Assembly (NCBI GenBank): GCA_052389915.1 | Contig: JBQTHL010000014.1 | Coordinates: forward strand, 319,120-383,119 | Reading direction: 5' to 3' | DNA: 64,000 bases | Origin: Panacagrimonas sp052389915 | Lineage (GTDB): Bacteria > Pseudomonadota > Gammaproteobacteria > Nevskiales > Nevskiaceae | Part shown: positions 45,074 to 54,133 of the stretch, one piece after another | Position numbering within the stretch: position 1 is the stretch's first letter | How the letters are laid out: every line of letters begins with the position of its first letter | The notes under the pieces: model-generated | Databases searched by the model: none | The model's input: only the letters and a program-made list of their open reading frames with translations | Told to the model about the DNA's origin: nothing | Made by a program: the position numbers and the translations under genes

Positions 45074-45895
45074 ATGCAGCGCCAACCACCCAGCCTGGAA
45101 ACCGACCGCCCCGCTCCGCCGTCGCCGCCGGCAGTGCCGGTGTTGGCGCCTGCCAAGCCCAGAACCATCCCCCAACCCATTCCCGAAATGCCCGCAAGAT
45201 CGCAGCACCGCTGGTCGCGCCGCATTTTCCTGGGGCTGGCGGTCGCGATTCTCGCGCTGACGATCATTCCGGTAGGCCTGCTGAGTTTCGTCCCGGCCTG
45301 GACTTCCAGCTTCATGATCCGTTACCAGCTCGATCGCCTGACTTCGGAACGCAAGCTGCCGGCGCTCGAACACGATTGGGTGAGCTGGGACGAAATCGCG
45401 CCGCCCGCCAAGCTCGCCGTGATCGCGGCCGAGGATCAGCGCTTCGCCGAGCATTTCGGCATCGACCTGCAGGCCATCGAAAAGGCGGTGGAACACAACC
45501 GCCGTAGCCGCCGCACGCGAGGCGCCAGCACGCTGACCCAGCAGGTCGCCAAGAACCTGTTTCTGTGGCCGGGGCGAAGCTGGGTGCGCAAGGGTCTGGA
45601 AGTGGGCTACACCCTGCTGATCGAAACGCTGTGGTCCAAGCAGCGGGTGCTGGAGGTGTATCTCAACGTGGCCGAGTTTGGAGAGGGCGTGTTCGGCGTG
45701 GAAGCGGCGTCGCAAAAATTCTTCCGCAAGCCGGCGTCGAAGCTGAGCTACCAGGAGGCCGCCCTGCTCGCGGCCGTGCTGCCCAATCCCAAGCGCCTGA
45801 AAGTCGCTGCGCCTTCAGCGTATGTCGAGAGCCGCGCGAGCTGGATTCGCGGGCAGATGGCGCACCTGGGACCAGAGACGCTGAAGGACTTGTAG
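45074..45895 (+). CDS. mtgA: Monofunctional peptidoglycan transglycosylase
   Basis: 273 residues. Inner-membrane GT51 enzyme that polymerises lipid II glycan strands. A Pro-rich cytoplasmic head of about 45 residues, one membrane segment (IFLGLAVAILALTIIPVGLL), then the GT51 domain with catalytic Glu120 in AAEDQRFAEHFGID and the TLTQQVAKNLFL motif, then EVYLNVAEFGEGVFG. ATG at 45074 chosen; the longer frame from 44669 overlaps the LysR gene. Confidence 0.95.
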   Translation: MQRQPPSLETDRPAPPSPPAVPVLAPAKPRTIPQPIPEMPARSQHRWSRRIFLGLAVAILALTIIPVGLLSFVPAWTSSFMIRYQLDRLTSERKLPALEHDWVSWDEIAPPAKLAVIAAEDQRFAEHFGIDLQAIEKAVEHNRRSRRTRGASTLTQQVAKNLFLWPGRSWVRKGLEVGYTLLIETLWSKQRVLEVYLNVAEFGEGVFGVEAASQKFFRKPASKLSYQEAALLAAVLPNPKRLKVAAPSAYVESRASWIRGQMAHLGPETLKDL

Positions 45896-45910
45896 ACGCC
45901 AGGCCAAACG

Positions 45911-46576
45911 CTAACGCCGCCCCGCCACGCTCAGCGCAATCAGTCGCGACACCACCAGGGCGATGTACATCACGCCCGCCAGTTGTTCGAGCATCACCAG
46001 CGACCGCGCCATCGGCTTGAGCGGAATGATGTCGCCGAGACCGACGCCGGACAGCGTGGTGAAGCTGAGAAACAGCAGCTCCATCCAGGACCGCGCACTT
46101 TCCGGATCGACCATCGCGCCGAAGCTGCCGGGAATCAGCCCCTGGCAAGCCGTGTAGAGGAAGGCGAAAGCCCAGGCCAGCAAGGTGAAAGTGGCACCGA
46201 CCGCGAACAGCTCATCGGTGGTCGCGAACTCGTCCTGCAGCATGTAAGCAATCAGGCTGCCGGTGGCATAGAAATAGAACGCCGCCTCCAGCATTGCCGT
46301 GAGCACCAACAACTCCGGCAACGGACGCATCGCGTTGAACAGCAGCAGCGCCGCAACCGGCAGTGCCAGCAGGAATCCCAGCCAGGTGAGCCACGGTCCG
46401 CGCCGCACCACCCAGAGCGCCGCAGCCAGCACCACCAGCCCAAACACGCCGAACAAGGCACGACCCGCCGTCGTGTGCTCCATCCAGGGATAGAGCACGA
46501 CCCCGAGCAGTTGTACGAGCAGCAGCCCTGCCGACGGATTGCGGCGAATTCTGAGGATGAGGCGCTTCACGAACAT
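45911..46576 (-). CDS. Ion-channel-like membrane protein
   Basis: 221 residues from ATG at 46576. About six hydrophobic segments. A pore loop TTLSGVGLGD near 173-182 resembles the K-channel filter TxGYGD with Leu replacing Tyr, followed by a last membrane helix. The N-terminal four segments are not a recognisable voltage sensor. It is 37 bp downstream of mccA. Ion selectivity cannot be told. Confidence 0.75.
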   Translation of the reverse strand: MFVKRLILRIRRNPSAGLLLVQLLGVVLYPWMEHTTAGRALFGVFGLVVLAAALWVVRRGPWLTWLGFLLALPVAALLLFNAMRPLPELLVLTAMLEAAFYFYATGSLIAYMLQDEFATTDELFAVGATFTLLAWAFAFLYTACQGLIPGSFGAMVDPESARSWMELLFLSFTTLSGVGLGDIIPLKPMARSLVMLEQLAGVMYIALVVSRLIALSVAGRR

Positions 46577-46613
46577 TCTTGGCGAATCCAAAACAGGCTG
46601 CGGCGTTGCAAAC

Positions 46614-48596
46614 CTACGGCGCCTTCTCGAACTCGACCAGCTCTGCTCCTTCCGGTACCTGATCGCCCAGCGCGAAGCGGAAGCCTCGCACCACGCCCTT
46701 GGCCGGCGCGCAGATGGTGTGTTCCATCTTCATGGCTTCCATCACCAGCAGCGGATCGTTCTTCTCGACCTGCGCGCCGGCGGCGGCGATCAGCGCAATG
46801 ATCTTGCCCGACATCGGCGCCGCGAGGCCGCCGGCTTCTTCGTGGTCTTCGCCTGCGTGCAGCAGCGGATCGAGCGACTGGATCGCGTGGCGCTTGCCCT
46901 GGTGGAAGACGGTCAGGATTTCCCCCGCGACGACACAGACGGCCTCGACCGTGCGTTCGCCCAGCGCCAGGCGCACGCGGCGGTCACTGGCAACTTCACC
47001 TGCCGCGGGTTTTCCGTTGATACGCAGGACACCGTGATCGAGATATTCGACCGTGACTTCCGTGGTCTGCTCGCCGCAACCGAAGGGCAGCCGGCGCATC
47101 TGCGTGCCGTTGAGCCGCCAGCCGTCGGCGACGCTCCAGGGTGAATGGGGTTCGCGCGTTGCGGCTGGAATCGAAGAGCGCTCGCGTTGCACGAGCGCGA
47201 ACGCACAGACCTCGAAGATTTCGTCGGCAACCGGCAGCGGTTCCGGGAACAGCGTCTCGCGTTCGCGCTCGATCAATCCGGTATCGACGCGGCCCTCTCG
47301 AAACGGCGCGCTGCCGATCAGTCGGCCGAGAAACTCCACGTTGTTGCCGACGCCAACGACGTGAAATTCGCTCAGCGCCTTGAGCATGCGCTCGCAGGCG
47401 CGCTCGCGCGTCTGGTCCCAGACGATGAGCTTGGCCAGCATGGGGTCATAGTGCGGACTCACCGCATCGCCCTGCTCGACACCCGTGTCTACGCGCACAT
47501 GGCGCGAGGACTGCGGCGGCGCGAAATGCCGCAGCGTTCCGATCGAAGGCAGGAAGCCCTTCTCCGGTTCTTCGGCATACACGCGCACTTCGATCGAGTG
47601 GCCGTTCAGCGGAATCTGATCCTGCCGCAGCGGCATGGGCTGACCTGCAGCGACACGAATCTGCCACTCCACCAAGTCGAGCCCGGTAATCATCTCGGTG
47701 ACCGGATGCTCAACCTGGAGCCGCGTATTCATCTCCATGAAAAAGAACGTGCCGTCCTGGTCCGCAATGAACTCCACGGTGCCGGCGCCGACATAGCCGA
47801 CCGCGCGCGCCGCATCGCAGGCGGCCTTGCCCATGGCGGCGCGGCGCTCGGCGCTCATGCCCGGAGCCGGCGCTTCCTCGATCACTTTCTGGTGCCGGCG
47901 TTGGGTCGAACAATCGCGCTCGTACAAGCTGATGACATTGCCCTGCGTGTCGCCGAACACCTGGATCTCGATGTGACGCGGACGCACCAGATATTTTTCG
48001 ACCAGCACTTTGTCGTCGCCGAAGCTTGAACGCGCTTCGCGCTGGCAGGAGGCGAGTGCCGCCGCGAAGTCCGCGGACTTCTCAACCACGCGCATGCCCT
48101 TGCCGCCGCCGCCGGCCGAAGCCTTGATGAGCACCGGGTAGCCGATGCGATCGGCCTGCGCCTGAAGACGCTGTGGGTCCTGATCGTCGCCGTGATAGCC
48201 CGGCACCAGCGGCACGCCGGCTTTCTCCATCAGCGATTTGGCCGCGGACTTGGAGCCCATCGCACGAATCGCGGCGACGGGTGGCCCGATGAAAACGATG
48301 CCGCTTTCTGCGCAGGCCTTAGCGAACCCTTCGTTCTCGGACAGGAATCCATAGCCCGGATGCACGGCCTGCGCGCCGCTCTGCTGTGCAACTTCAAGAA
48401 TGCGTTCGACGCGCAGATAGCTCTCACGCGAAGGCGCGGGGCCGACACAGTAGGCCTCGTCGGCGAGCCGCACGTGACGCGCGCCGGCATCGGCTTCCGA
48501 GTACACGGCCACGGTACGAATGCCGAGCTTGCGGCAGGTGGCGATGACGCGGCAGGCGATCTCGCCGCGATTTGCTATGAGTATTTTCGTGAACAT
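46614..48596 (-). CDS. mccA: Methylcrotonyl-CoA carboxylase biotin-containing subunit
   Basis: 660 residues. Biotin carboxylase domain (LIANRGEIACRV, ATP-grasp loop ASAGGGGKGM, EMNTRLQVEHPVTE) and a C-terminal biotinyl domain with the biotin Lys in VMEAMKMEH. It carboxylates 3-methylcrotonyl-CoA in leucine breakdown, a role inferred from neighbouring mccB and ivd; the sequence alone would also fit propionyl- or acetyl-CoA carboxylase. ATG at 48596 follows mccB by 8 bp. Confidence 0.9.
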   Translation of the reverse strand: MFTKILIANRGEIACRVIATCRKLGIRTVAVYSEADAGARHVRLADEAYCVGPAPSRESYLRVERILEVAQQSGAQAVHPGYGFLSENEGFAKACAESGIVFIGPPVAAIRAMGSKSAAKSLMEKAGVPLVPGYHGDDQDPQRLQAQADRIGYPVLIKASAGGGGKGMRVVEKSADFAAALASCQREARSSFGDDKVLVEKYLVRPRHIEIQVFGDTQGNVISLYERDCSTQRRHQKVIEEAPAPGMSAERRAAMGKAACDAARAVGYVGAGTVEFIADQDGTFFFMEMNTRLQVEHPVTEMITGLDLVEWQIRVAAGQPMPLRQDQIPLNGHSIEVRVYAEEPEKGFLPSIGTLRHFAPPQSSRHVRVDTGVEQGDAVSPHYDPMLAKLIVWDQTRERACERMLKALSEFHVVGVGNNVEFLGRLIGSAPFREGRVDTGLIERERETLFPEPLPVADEIFEVCAFALVQRERSSIPAATREPHSPWSVADGWRLNGTQMRRLPFGCGEQTTEVTVEYLDHGVLRINGKPAAGEVASDRRVRLALGERTVEAVCVVAGEILTVFHQGKRHAIQSLDPLLHAGEDHEEAGGLAAPMSGKIIALIAAAGAQVEKNDPLLVMEAMKMEHTICAPAKGVVRGFRFALGDQVPEGAELVEFEKAP

Positions 48597-48604
48597 TGTT
48601 CGAA

Positions 48605-50212
48605 TCACATCCGGAACACGCCGAAGCGCGTTTCGCGCAAGGGTGCGTTGAGTGCAGCGGAAAGCCCGAGCGCCAGCACACGACGGGTCTGTGCCGGGTC
48701 GACAATGCCGTCGTCCCAGAGGCGGGCGGTAGCGTAGTAGGGACTGGACTGGTATTCGAACTGCTTCACCGTCGGCGCCTTGAACGCGGCCTCGTCCTCG
48801 GCGCTCCAGGTTTTGCCTTGGGCTTCGAGGCCATCGCGGCGCACGGTCGCGAGCACATTGGCGGCCTGCTCGCCACCCATCACCGAGATGCGCGAGTTGG
48901 GCCAGGTCCACATGAAGCGCGGCGAGTAGGCGCGGCCGCACATGCCGTAGTTTCCGGCGCCGAAGGAGCCGCCGATCATCACGGTGAGCTTGGGCACCTG
49001 CGCGGTGGCCACCGCCGTCACCAGCTTGGCGCCGTCCTTGGCAATGCCGCCGCTCTCGTACTTCTTGCCGACCATGAAGCCGGTGATGTTCTGCAGGAAC
49101 ACCAGCGGAATACCGCGCTGCGCACACAGTTCGATGAAGTGCGCGCCCTTCTGCGAGGACTCGGAGTACAGAATGCCGTTGTTGCCGATTATCCCGACCG
49201 GATAGCCGTGGATATGCGCGAAACCGGTGACCAGCGTCGCGCCGAAGCGCGCCTTGAACTCGTCCAGCCGGCTGCCGTCCACCATGCGTGCGATGACCTC
49301 GCGCACGTCGTAGGGCTTGCGCGTATCGGCCGGGATGATGCCGTACAACTCCTCGGGGTCGTACAGCGGATCCTCCGGCGCCAGCATCGCGAGATTCGGC
49401 GACTTGACGCTGTTGAGGTGCGAGACGATGCGGCGCACGGTCGCGATCGCGTCGTAGTCGTTCTCCGCAAAATGATCGGCCACGCCGGAGATGCGCGTGT
49501 GCACGTCGGCGCCACCGAGTTCCTCGGCGCTGACGACTTCACCCGTCGCCGCCTTCACCAAAGGCGGCCCGCCGAGGAAGATCGTGCCCTGCTCCTTGAC
49601 GATCACGGCCTCATCGCACATCGCCGGAATGTAGGCGCCGCCCGCGGTGCAGGACCCCATCACGCAGGCGATCTGCGGAATGCCCATCGCCGACATGTTT
49701 GCCTGGTTGTAGAACGCGCGCCCGAAGTGCTCGCGATCTGGAAAAATCTCGTCCTGCATCGGCAGAAAGGCACCACCCGAATCGACGAGATAGATGCAGG
49801 GCAAACGATTCTCGCGCGCGATCTCCTGTGCGCGCAGATGCTTCTTCACCGTGACCGGGTAGTAGGTGCCACCCTTGACCGTGGCGTCATTGGCAACGAT
49901 CACGCATTCGCGTCCGCTCACCCGTCCGATGCCGGTCAGCATGCTGGCGCCCGGTACCTCGTCGCCGTACATGCCGGTGGCGGCAAGCGCAGACAGTTCG
50001 AGGAAGGGCGCGCCCGCATCCACCAGCAGATTCACTCGCTCCCGCACCAGCAGCTTGCCGCGCGCAAGATGTTTCTTGCGCGCGGCCTCGGAACCTCCGT
50101 TAGCGACCGCCTCTGTCCTGGTTCGGAGTTCTTCGACCAGCGCGCGGGTCTTCGCGCGGTTGGCTTCGAACTCGGGCGCGCGCGTATTGAGTTTGGATTT
50201 GATTACAGGCAT
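48605..50212 (-). CDS. mccB: Methylcrotonyl-CoA carboxylase carboxyltransferase subunit
   Basis: 535 residues. Carboxyltransferase domain pair with CIYLVDSGGAFLP, MGSCTAGGAYIPAM, and the late GGSFGAGNYGMCGRAYSPRF, the signature of methylcrotonyl-CoA carboxylases. It pairs with mccA. ATG at 50212 (MPVIKSKLN) is the family start; a frame from 50248 adds 12 residues. It lies 139 bp after ivd in the same direction. Confidence 0.92.
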   Translation of the reverse strand: MPVIKSKLNTRAPEFEANRAKTRALVEELRTRTEAVANGGSEAARKKHLARGKLLVRERVNLLVDAGAPFLELSALAATGMYGDEVPGASMLTGIGRVSGRECVIVANDATVKGGTYYPVTVKKHLRAQEIARENRLPCIYLVDSGGAFLPMQDEIFPDREHFGRAFYNQANMSAMGIPQIACVMGSCTAGGAYIPAMCDEAVIVKEQGTIFLGGPPLVKAATGEVVSAEELGGADVHTRISGVADHFAENDYDAIATVRRIVSHLNSVKSPNLAMLAPEDPLYDPEELYGIIPADTRKPYDVREVIARMVDGSRLDEFKARFGATLVTGFAHIHGYPVGIIGNNGILYSESSQKGAHFIELCAQRGIPLVFLQNITGFMVGKKYESGGIAKDGAKLVTAVATAQVPKLTVMIGGSFGAGNYGMCGRAYSPRFMWTWPNSRISVMGGEQAANVLATVRRDGLEAQGKTWSAEDEAAFKAPTVKQFEYQSSPYYATARLWDDGIVDPAQTRRVLALGLSAALNAPLRETRFGVFRM

Positions 50213-50351
50213 GGGATCGTATTGAGCACAACAAGAAGCAATGGACACGAATTACGCGGATAAACGCGGACTACAGCAAGGTGGAACAAACGCGCAACGG
50301 CCGACGCGCAATCATCATGCTTTCATCCGCGCAACCCGCGTCAGACAGCTT

Positions 50352-51515
50352 TCAGAGCGTCTCCCCAAACAGCTCCCGCCCGATGAGCATACGGCGAATC
50401 TCGGAAGTGCCGGCGCCGATCTCGTAGAGCTTGGCGTCGCGCCACAGGCGGCCGGTCGGATAATCGTTGATGTAGCCGTTTCCGCCCAGCGCCTGGATCG
50501 CCTGCCCCGCCATCCATGTTGCCTTTTCCGCAGAGTAATGGATGGCACCCGCAGCATCCTTGCGCGTGGTCTCGCCGCGGTCGCAAGCCTTGGCGACTGC
50601 GTAGACGTACGATCGACAGACGCTCAAGCCCACGTACATGTCAGCGCGCTTTCCCTGCATCAACTGGAATTCGCCGATGCACTGGCCAAACTGCTTGCGC
50701 TCGTGCACATAGGGCACGACCACGTCGAGACAGGCCTGCATCAGTCCCAAAGGCCCGCCCGACAGCACCACGCGCTCGTAATCCAGGCCGGACATCAGCA
50801 CCTTGACGCCACGCCCGACTTCGCCGAGCACGTTCTCTTCCGGCACTTCGCAATCTTCGAACACCAGCTCGCAGGTGTTGGAGCCGCGCATCCCGAGCTT
50901 GTCCAGCTTCTGCGCGGTGGAGAAACCCTTGAATTTCTTCTCGACGATGAAGGCGGTGATGCCCTTGGACCCGGCATGGGTATCGGTCTTGGCGTAAACG
51001 ACCAGCGTGTCCGCGTCGGGACCGTTGGTGATCCACATCTTGCTGCCGTTGAGAATGTAGCGATCTCCGCGCTTGTCGGCGCGCAGCTTCATGCTCACCA
51101 CGTCGGAGCCGGCGCCCGGCTCCGACATCGCCAGCGCGCCCACATTTTCGCCGGACATCAGCCTGGGCAGGTACTTCTGCTTCTGCGCTTCGTTGCCGTT
51201 CTTTTGAAGCTGGTTCACGCACAGGTTCGAGTGCGCGCCGTAGGACAGGCCGACTGCGCCGGAGGCCCGGGAAATTTCTTCCATCGCCACGACGTGGGCG
51301 AGATAGCCGAGGTTGGTTCCGCCGTACTCCTCTTCCACGGTCAAGCCCAGCACGCCCAGCTCGCCGAGCTTGCGCCACAGAGGCATCGGAAACTTGTTGC
51401 TGTGATCGATCTCGGCGGCCAGCGGCGCTATTTCCTTCTGCGCGAACTGTCGGACCGCCTCACGCAACTGGTCGATATCCGAACCCAGACCGAAATCGAG
51501 AGATCTGAAATTCAT
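50352..51515 (-). CDS. ivd: Isovaleryl-CoA dehydrogenase
   Basis: 387 residues. FAD-dependent acyl-CoA dehydrogenase oxidising isovaleryl-CoA to 3-methylcrotonyl-CoA in leucine catabolism. Features: EYGGTNLGYLAHVVAMEEISR, MSEPGAGSDVVSMK, QALGGNGYINDYPTGRLWRD and a YEIGAGTSEIRR end. Specificity is inferred from mccAB nearby and this context. ATG at 51515 (MNFRSLDFGL) was chosen. The gene faces a TetR regulator across 122 bp. Confidence 0.9.
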   Translation of the reverse strand: MNFRSLDFGLGSDIDQLREAVRQFAQKEIAPLAAEIDHSNKFPMPLWRKLGELGVLGLTVEEEYGGTNLGYLAHVVAMEEISRASGAVGLSYGAHSNLCVNQLQKNGNEAQKQKYLPRLMSGENVGALAMSEPGAGSDVVSMKLRADKRGDRYILNGSKMWITNGPDADTLVVYAKTDTHAGSKGITAFIVEKKFKGFSTAQKLDKLGMRGSNTCELVFEDCEVPEENVLGEVGRGVKVLMSGLDYERVVLSGGPLGLMQACLDVVVPYVHERKQFGQCIGEFQLMQGKRADMYVGLSVCRSYVYAVAKACDRGETTRKDAAGAIHYSAEKATWMAGQAIQALGGNGYINDYPTGRLWRDAKLYEIGAGTSEIRRMLIGRELFGETL

Positions 51516-51598
51516 GTGACGTTTCTGGTCCGCGACGGACCACCCTCCTGTGATTGGCAACGACCCTTCGACTTCCAGTCTAGCTGCGAGTTCATATA

Positions 51599-51619
51599 AA
51601 GTGAACTCACATTCATTTT
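51599..51619. promoter_or_regulatory. Candidate TetR operator between ivd and the regulator
   Basis: Imperfect dyad AAGTGAACTCACATTCATTTT: AA.TGAA and TTCA.TT arms around a 6-nt centre. It lies in the divergent promoter region, where a TetR protein would control both genes. Weak but suitably placed. Confidence 0.4.
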
Positions 51620-51637
51620 ACAAGCGGACGTTCATTC

Positions 51638-52291
51638 ATGCGATACAAGCGCTCGTCGTTGATGGAGGAACGGCTGGCGGGCAACCGGGAGCGCATCCTG
51701 CTGTCTGCCCGCAAGCTGGTCGCCGAAGGCGGTTTCCGCGCGGCCCAGATCGCGGCCGTGGCGGCCGACGCTGGGTTGTCCACCGGTTCGATCTACCGTT
51801 ATTTCCCGTCCAAGGCAGAGCTGTTCGTGGAGGTGCTGGGTCAGGCGGTGCGTCACGAGATCCACATCCTGAGATTCGTGATCCGATCCGAGGGCAGCGC
51901 CTCCGACCGCCTGCTGCGCGCAGTAGAGTCGTTCGCGCGGCGCGCGTTCGAAGCACCCTTCCTGGCCTACGCCTTCATCGCCGAGCCGGCCGATCAGGAC
52001 GTCGACGCCGAGCGCATCCGCGCACGGCGCGAGATCGGCAACGTATTCAGAACCGTGCTGCGCGAGGGCATCGCCACCGGCGAGTTTCCCGACCAGGATG
52101 CCGATGTGGCGGCAGCGTGCATCGTGGGCGCGTTCACCGAGGCGCTGATCGGTCCCATCGGCGCCGCGCGCAAGGGCGAGAAGCAGCGCGAGCGAGTCAT
52201 CCAGACCATAGGACAGTTCTGCCTGCGCGCGGTCTGCGTTTCGGCGACCGCTCCGACCGCGAAGACCGGTCGTGTACGCCGCAAGGTTTAG
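51638..52291 (+). CDS. TetR/AcrR-family transcriptional regulator
   Basis: 217 residues from ATG at 51638. N-terminal helix-turn-helix: RERILLSARKLVAEGGFRAA, VAADAGLSTGSIYRYFPSKAELF. The ligand-binding C-terminal domain has no specific clue. Divergent from ivd-mccB-mccA, so regulation of leucine catabolism is the likely role; downstream lies an oxidoreductase gene that it may also control. Confidence 0.9.
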   Translation: MRYKRSSLMEERLAGNRERILLSARKLVAEGGFRAAQIAAVAADAGLSTGSIYRYFPSKAELFVEVLGQAVRHEIHILRFVIRSEGSASDRLLRAVESFARRAFEAPFLAYAFIAEPADQDVDAERIRARREIGNVFRTVLREGIATGEFPDQDADVAAACIVGAFTEALIGPIGAARKGEKQRERVIQTIGQFCLRAVCVSATAPTAKTGRVRRKV

Positions 52292-52347
52292 TATCGGCGC
52301 TGTGCCAAACTGCCGCGGTCGTCGTGAACCCACTGCGGACAAACAAG

Positions 52348-53538
52348 ATGGCAGCCAAACGCAAGTACGAGATCGTGTTGTTCGGAGCCACCGGTTTCAC
52401 CGGGCAATTGACGGCGCAGTACCTCGCCGCTCACGGCGGCGAAACGCTGCGCTGGGCGCTGGCAGGCCGCAGTCCGGCGAAGCTCGAACAGGTGCGTGCG
52501 CAGCTGGCGATAAGTCATCCGGTGTGCGCTCAACTGGACCTGCTTCCGGCCGATGCCGGCGACGCCGAATCCTTGAGAGCGGTCGCGCGTTCTACCAAGG
52601 TCGTCATCACCACGGTGGGCCCGTACATCCGCTACGGCGAACCGCTGGTAGCCGCATGCGCGGAGGCCGGCACCGATTACGTCGATCTCACCGGCGAGCC
52701 CGAGTTCGTCGATCGCATGTGGCTGGGTTATCACGAGCAGGCGCGCGCCAGCGGTGCGCGTATCGTCAATGCCTGCGGCTTCGATTCCATTCCGCACGAT
52801 CTCGGCGCGCTATTCACGGTGCAGCAACTACCCGAGGATGTGCCCTTGAGCGTCGAAGGCTTCGTGCGCGCCGGCGGCGAGATTTCGGGCGGCACCTGGC
52901 ATTCGGCGATCACGGCTTTCTCGCGCCTACGCGAGTATTCGAAGGTGGCCAAGGAACGCAGGTCACGCGAAGGCTGGCCGGCGGACCGCAGGATCGGCTC
53001 GACTCCGCAGCGCATCCGCTTCGAGAAATTACTCGGCCAATGGGTGGTGCCCTTCCCCAGCATCGATCCGCAGATCGTGCGCCGCTCGGCCGCAGCGGAC
53101 GAACGATACGGTCCTTCCTTCCGCTACGGTCACTACATCCAGGTGAAGAAGCTTTCGACCGTCGCCGCGCTGGTCGGCGGCGCGGGAGTCGCAGTGGTCG
53201 GCGCGCAATTCAAGCCAACGCGGGAGCGCCTGCTGAAGTTTCGCGATCCGGGCCAGGGCCCCGACGCGGGCAAGCGTGCGAAGGCCTGGTTCCAGGTGCG
53301 CTTCATCGGCCGTGGTGGTGGACAGCAGGTCATCACCGAAGTGACCGGAGGCGATCCGGGTTACGGCGAAACCTCCAAGATGCTGGCGGAATCGGCGCTG
53401 TGTCTGGCGCGCGATCGCCTGCCCAAGCGTGCCGGCGTCATCACGCCGGCCACCGCGATGGGCGACAAGCTGATGGACCGCCTGCGACAGGCCGGCATCG
53501 GCTTTCGCGTGATCGAACGAACGGAAGTGAAGGCATGA
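52348..53538 (+). CDS. Saccharopine-dehydrogenase-like oxidoreductase
   Basis: 396 residues. An N-terminal Rossmann fold (YEIVLFGATGFTGQLTAQYL) with later segments typical of the family (VVITTVGPYIRYGEPLVAAC, ACGFDSIPHDLG). Related to trans-acting enoyl reductases of mycobacteria and to mammalian SCCPDH, whose substrates are lipids or unclear. ATG at 52348; the longer frame overlaps the TetR gene. The stop overlaps the next ATG (ATGA). Not a lysine-pathway enzyme by context. Confidence 0.82.
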   Translation: MAAKRKYEIVLFGATGFTGQLTAQYLAAHGGETLRWALAGRSPAKLEQVRAQLAISHPVCAQLDLLPADAGDAESLRAVARSTKVVITTVGPYIRYGEPLVAACAEAGTDYVDLTGEPEFVDRMWLGYHEQARASGARIVNACGFDSIPHDLGALFTVQQLPEDVPLSVEGFVRAGGEISGGTWHSAITAFSRLREYSKVAKERRSREGWPADRRIGSTPQRIRFEKLLGQWVVPFPSIDPQIVRRSAAADERYGPSFRYGHYIQVKKLSTVAALVGGAGVAVVGAQFKPTRERLLKFRDPGQGPDAGKRAKAWFQVRFIGRGGGQQVITEVTGGDPGYGETSKMLAESALCLARDRLPKRAGVITPATAMGDKLMDRLRQAGIGFRVIERTEVKA

Positions 53539-53912
53539 CGAATCTGGCTCAATCCTCGGCCTTGATCGGCAGCGTGCTGGGATTTTTTGCTGTGATGCTG
53601 GGTGCGTTCGGCGCACATGCGCTCAAGGCGCGTCTGTCGGACGAGATGCTGACGATCTGGAAAACCGCCAACGAGTACCACTTCTATCACGCGCTCGCGC
53701 TGCTGCTGGTCGGCTTGCTAGCGCGCGAAGCACGCGCACCCGGTTTGAACTGGTCGGCCGGGTTTTTCCTTGCCGGCGTGCTCGTGTTTTCCGGAAGCCT
53801 GTACCTGCTCGCACTCACCGGAACGCGTTGGCTCGGCGCCATCACACCCATCGGCGGATTGCTGTTTCTCGCGGGCTGGGTTGCGCTCGCGTGGAGCGCG
53901 TCGCGCGCTTAG
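53535..53912 (+). CDS. DUF423 membrane protein
   Basis: 125 residues with four predicted membrane segments. Family segments: FAVMLGAFGAHALKARLSDEML, WKTANEYHFYHALALLLVG and GSLYLLALTGTRWLGAITPIGG. Function unknown. It overlaps the oxidoreductase stop by 4 bp. Its TAG ends directly before the MITE-like element. Confidence 0.9.
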   Translation: MTNLAQSSALIGSVLGFFAVMLGAFGAHALKARLSDEMLTIWKTANEYHFYHALALLLVGLLAREARAPGLNWSAGFFLAGVLVFSGSLYLLALTGTRWLGAITPIGGLLFLAGWVALAWSASRA

Positions 53913-54133
53913 CTAGGGCCTGTTCACACTAATCTGATCGCCGCGTTGCGCCCGGGGCGGGGCCGTTTTCGCGCATCGACTGCGTCAGTCGCTCCTCATG
54001 TGTTCCAACACACTTCGTCGCTCCGTTCCTTGCGCTGCGCGACGGTAGATGCGGTGGGAGTGCCACACGGGCACTCCCACTGCGCCGGACGGACCCACGC
54101 CGCGACAACCAGATTAGTGTGAACAGGCCCTAG
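53913..54133. mobile_element. MITE-like element with 24-bp perfect terminal inverted repeats
   Basis: Left end CTAGGGCCTGTTCACACTAA... (53913-53936) is perfectly complementary to 54110-54133. If CTAG is a 4-bp target duplication, the repeats proper are 20 bp and start GGCCTGTTCACAC. No coding capacity; an internal hairpin (GTGGGAGTGCC with GGGCACTCCCAC, about 54054-54080) is present. It fills the gap between two convergent genes; the right repeat holds the stop codon of the receiver protein. CTAG targets suggest mobilisation by an IS5-type transposase. Confidence 0.8.
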
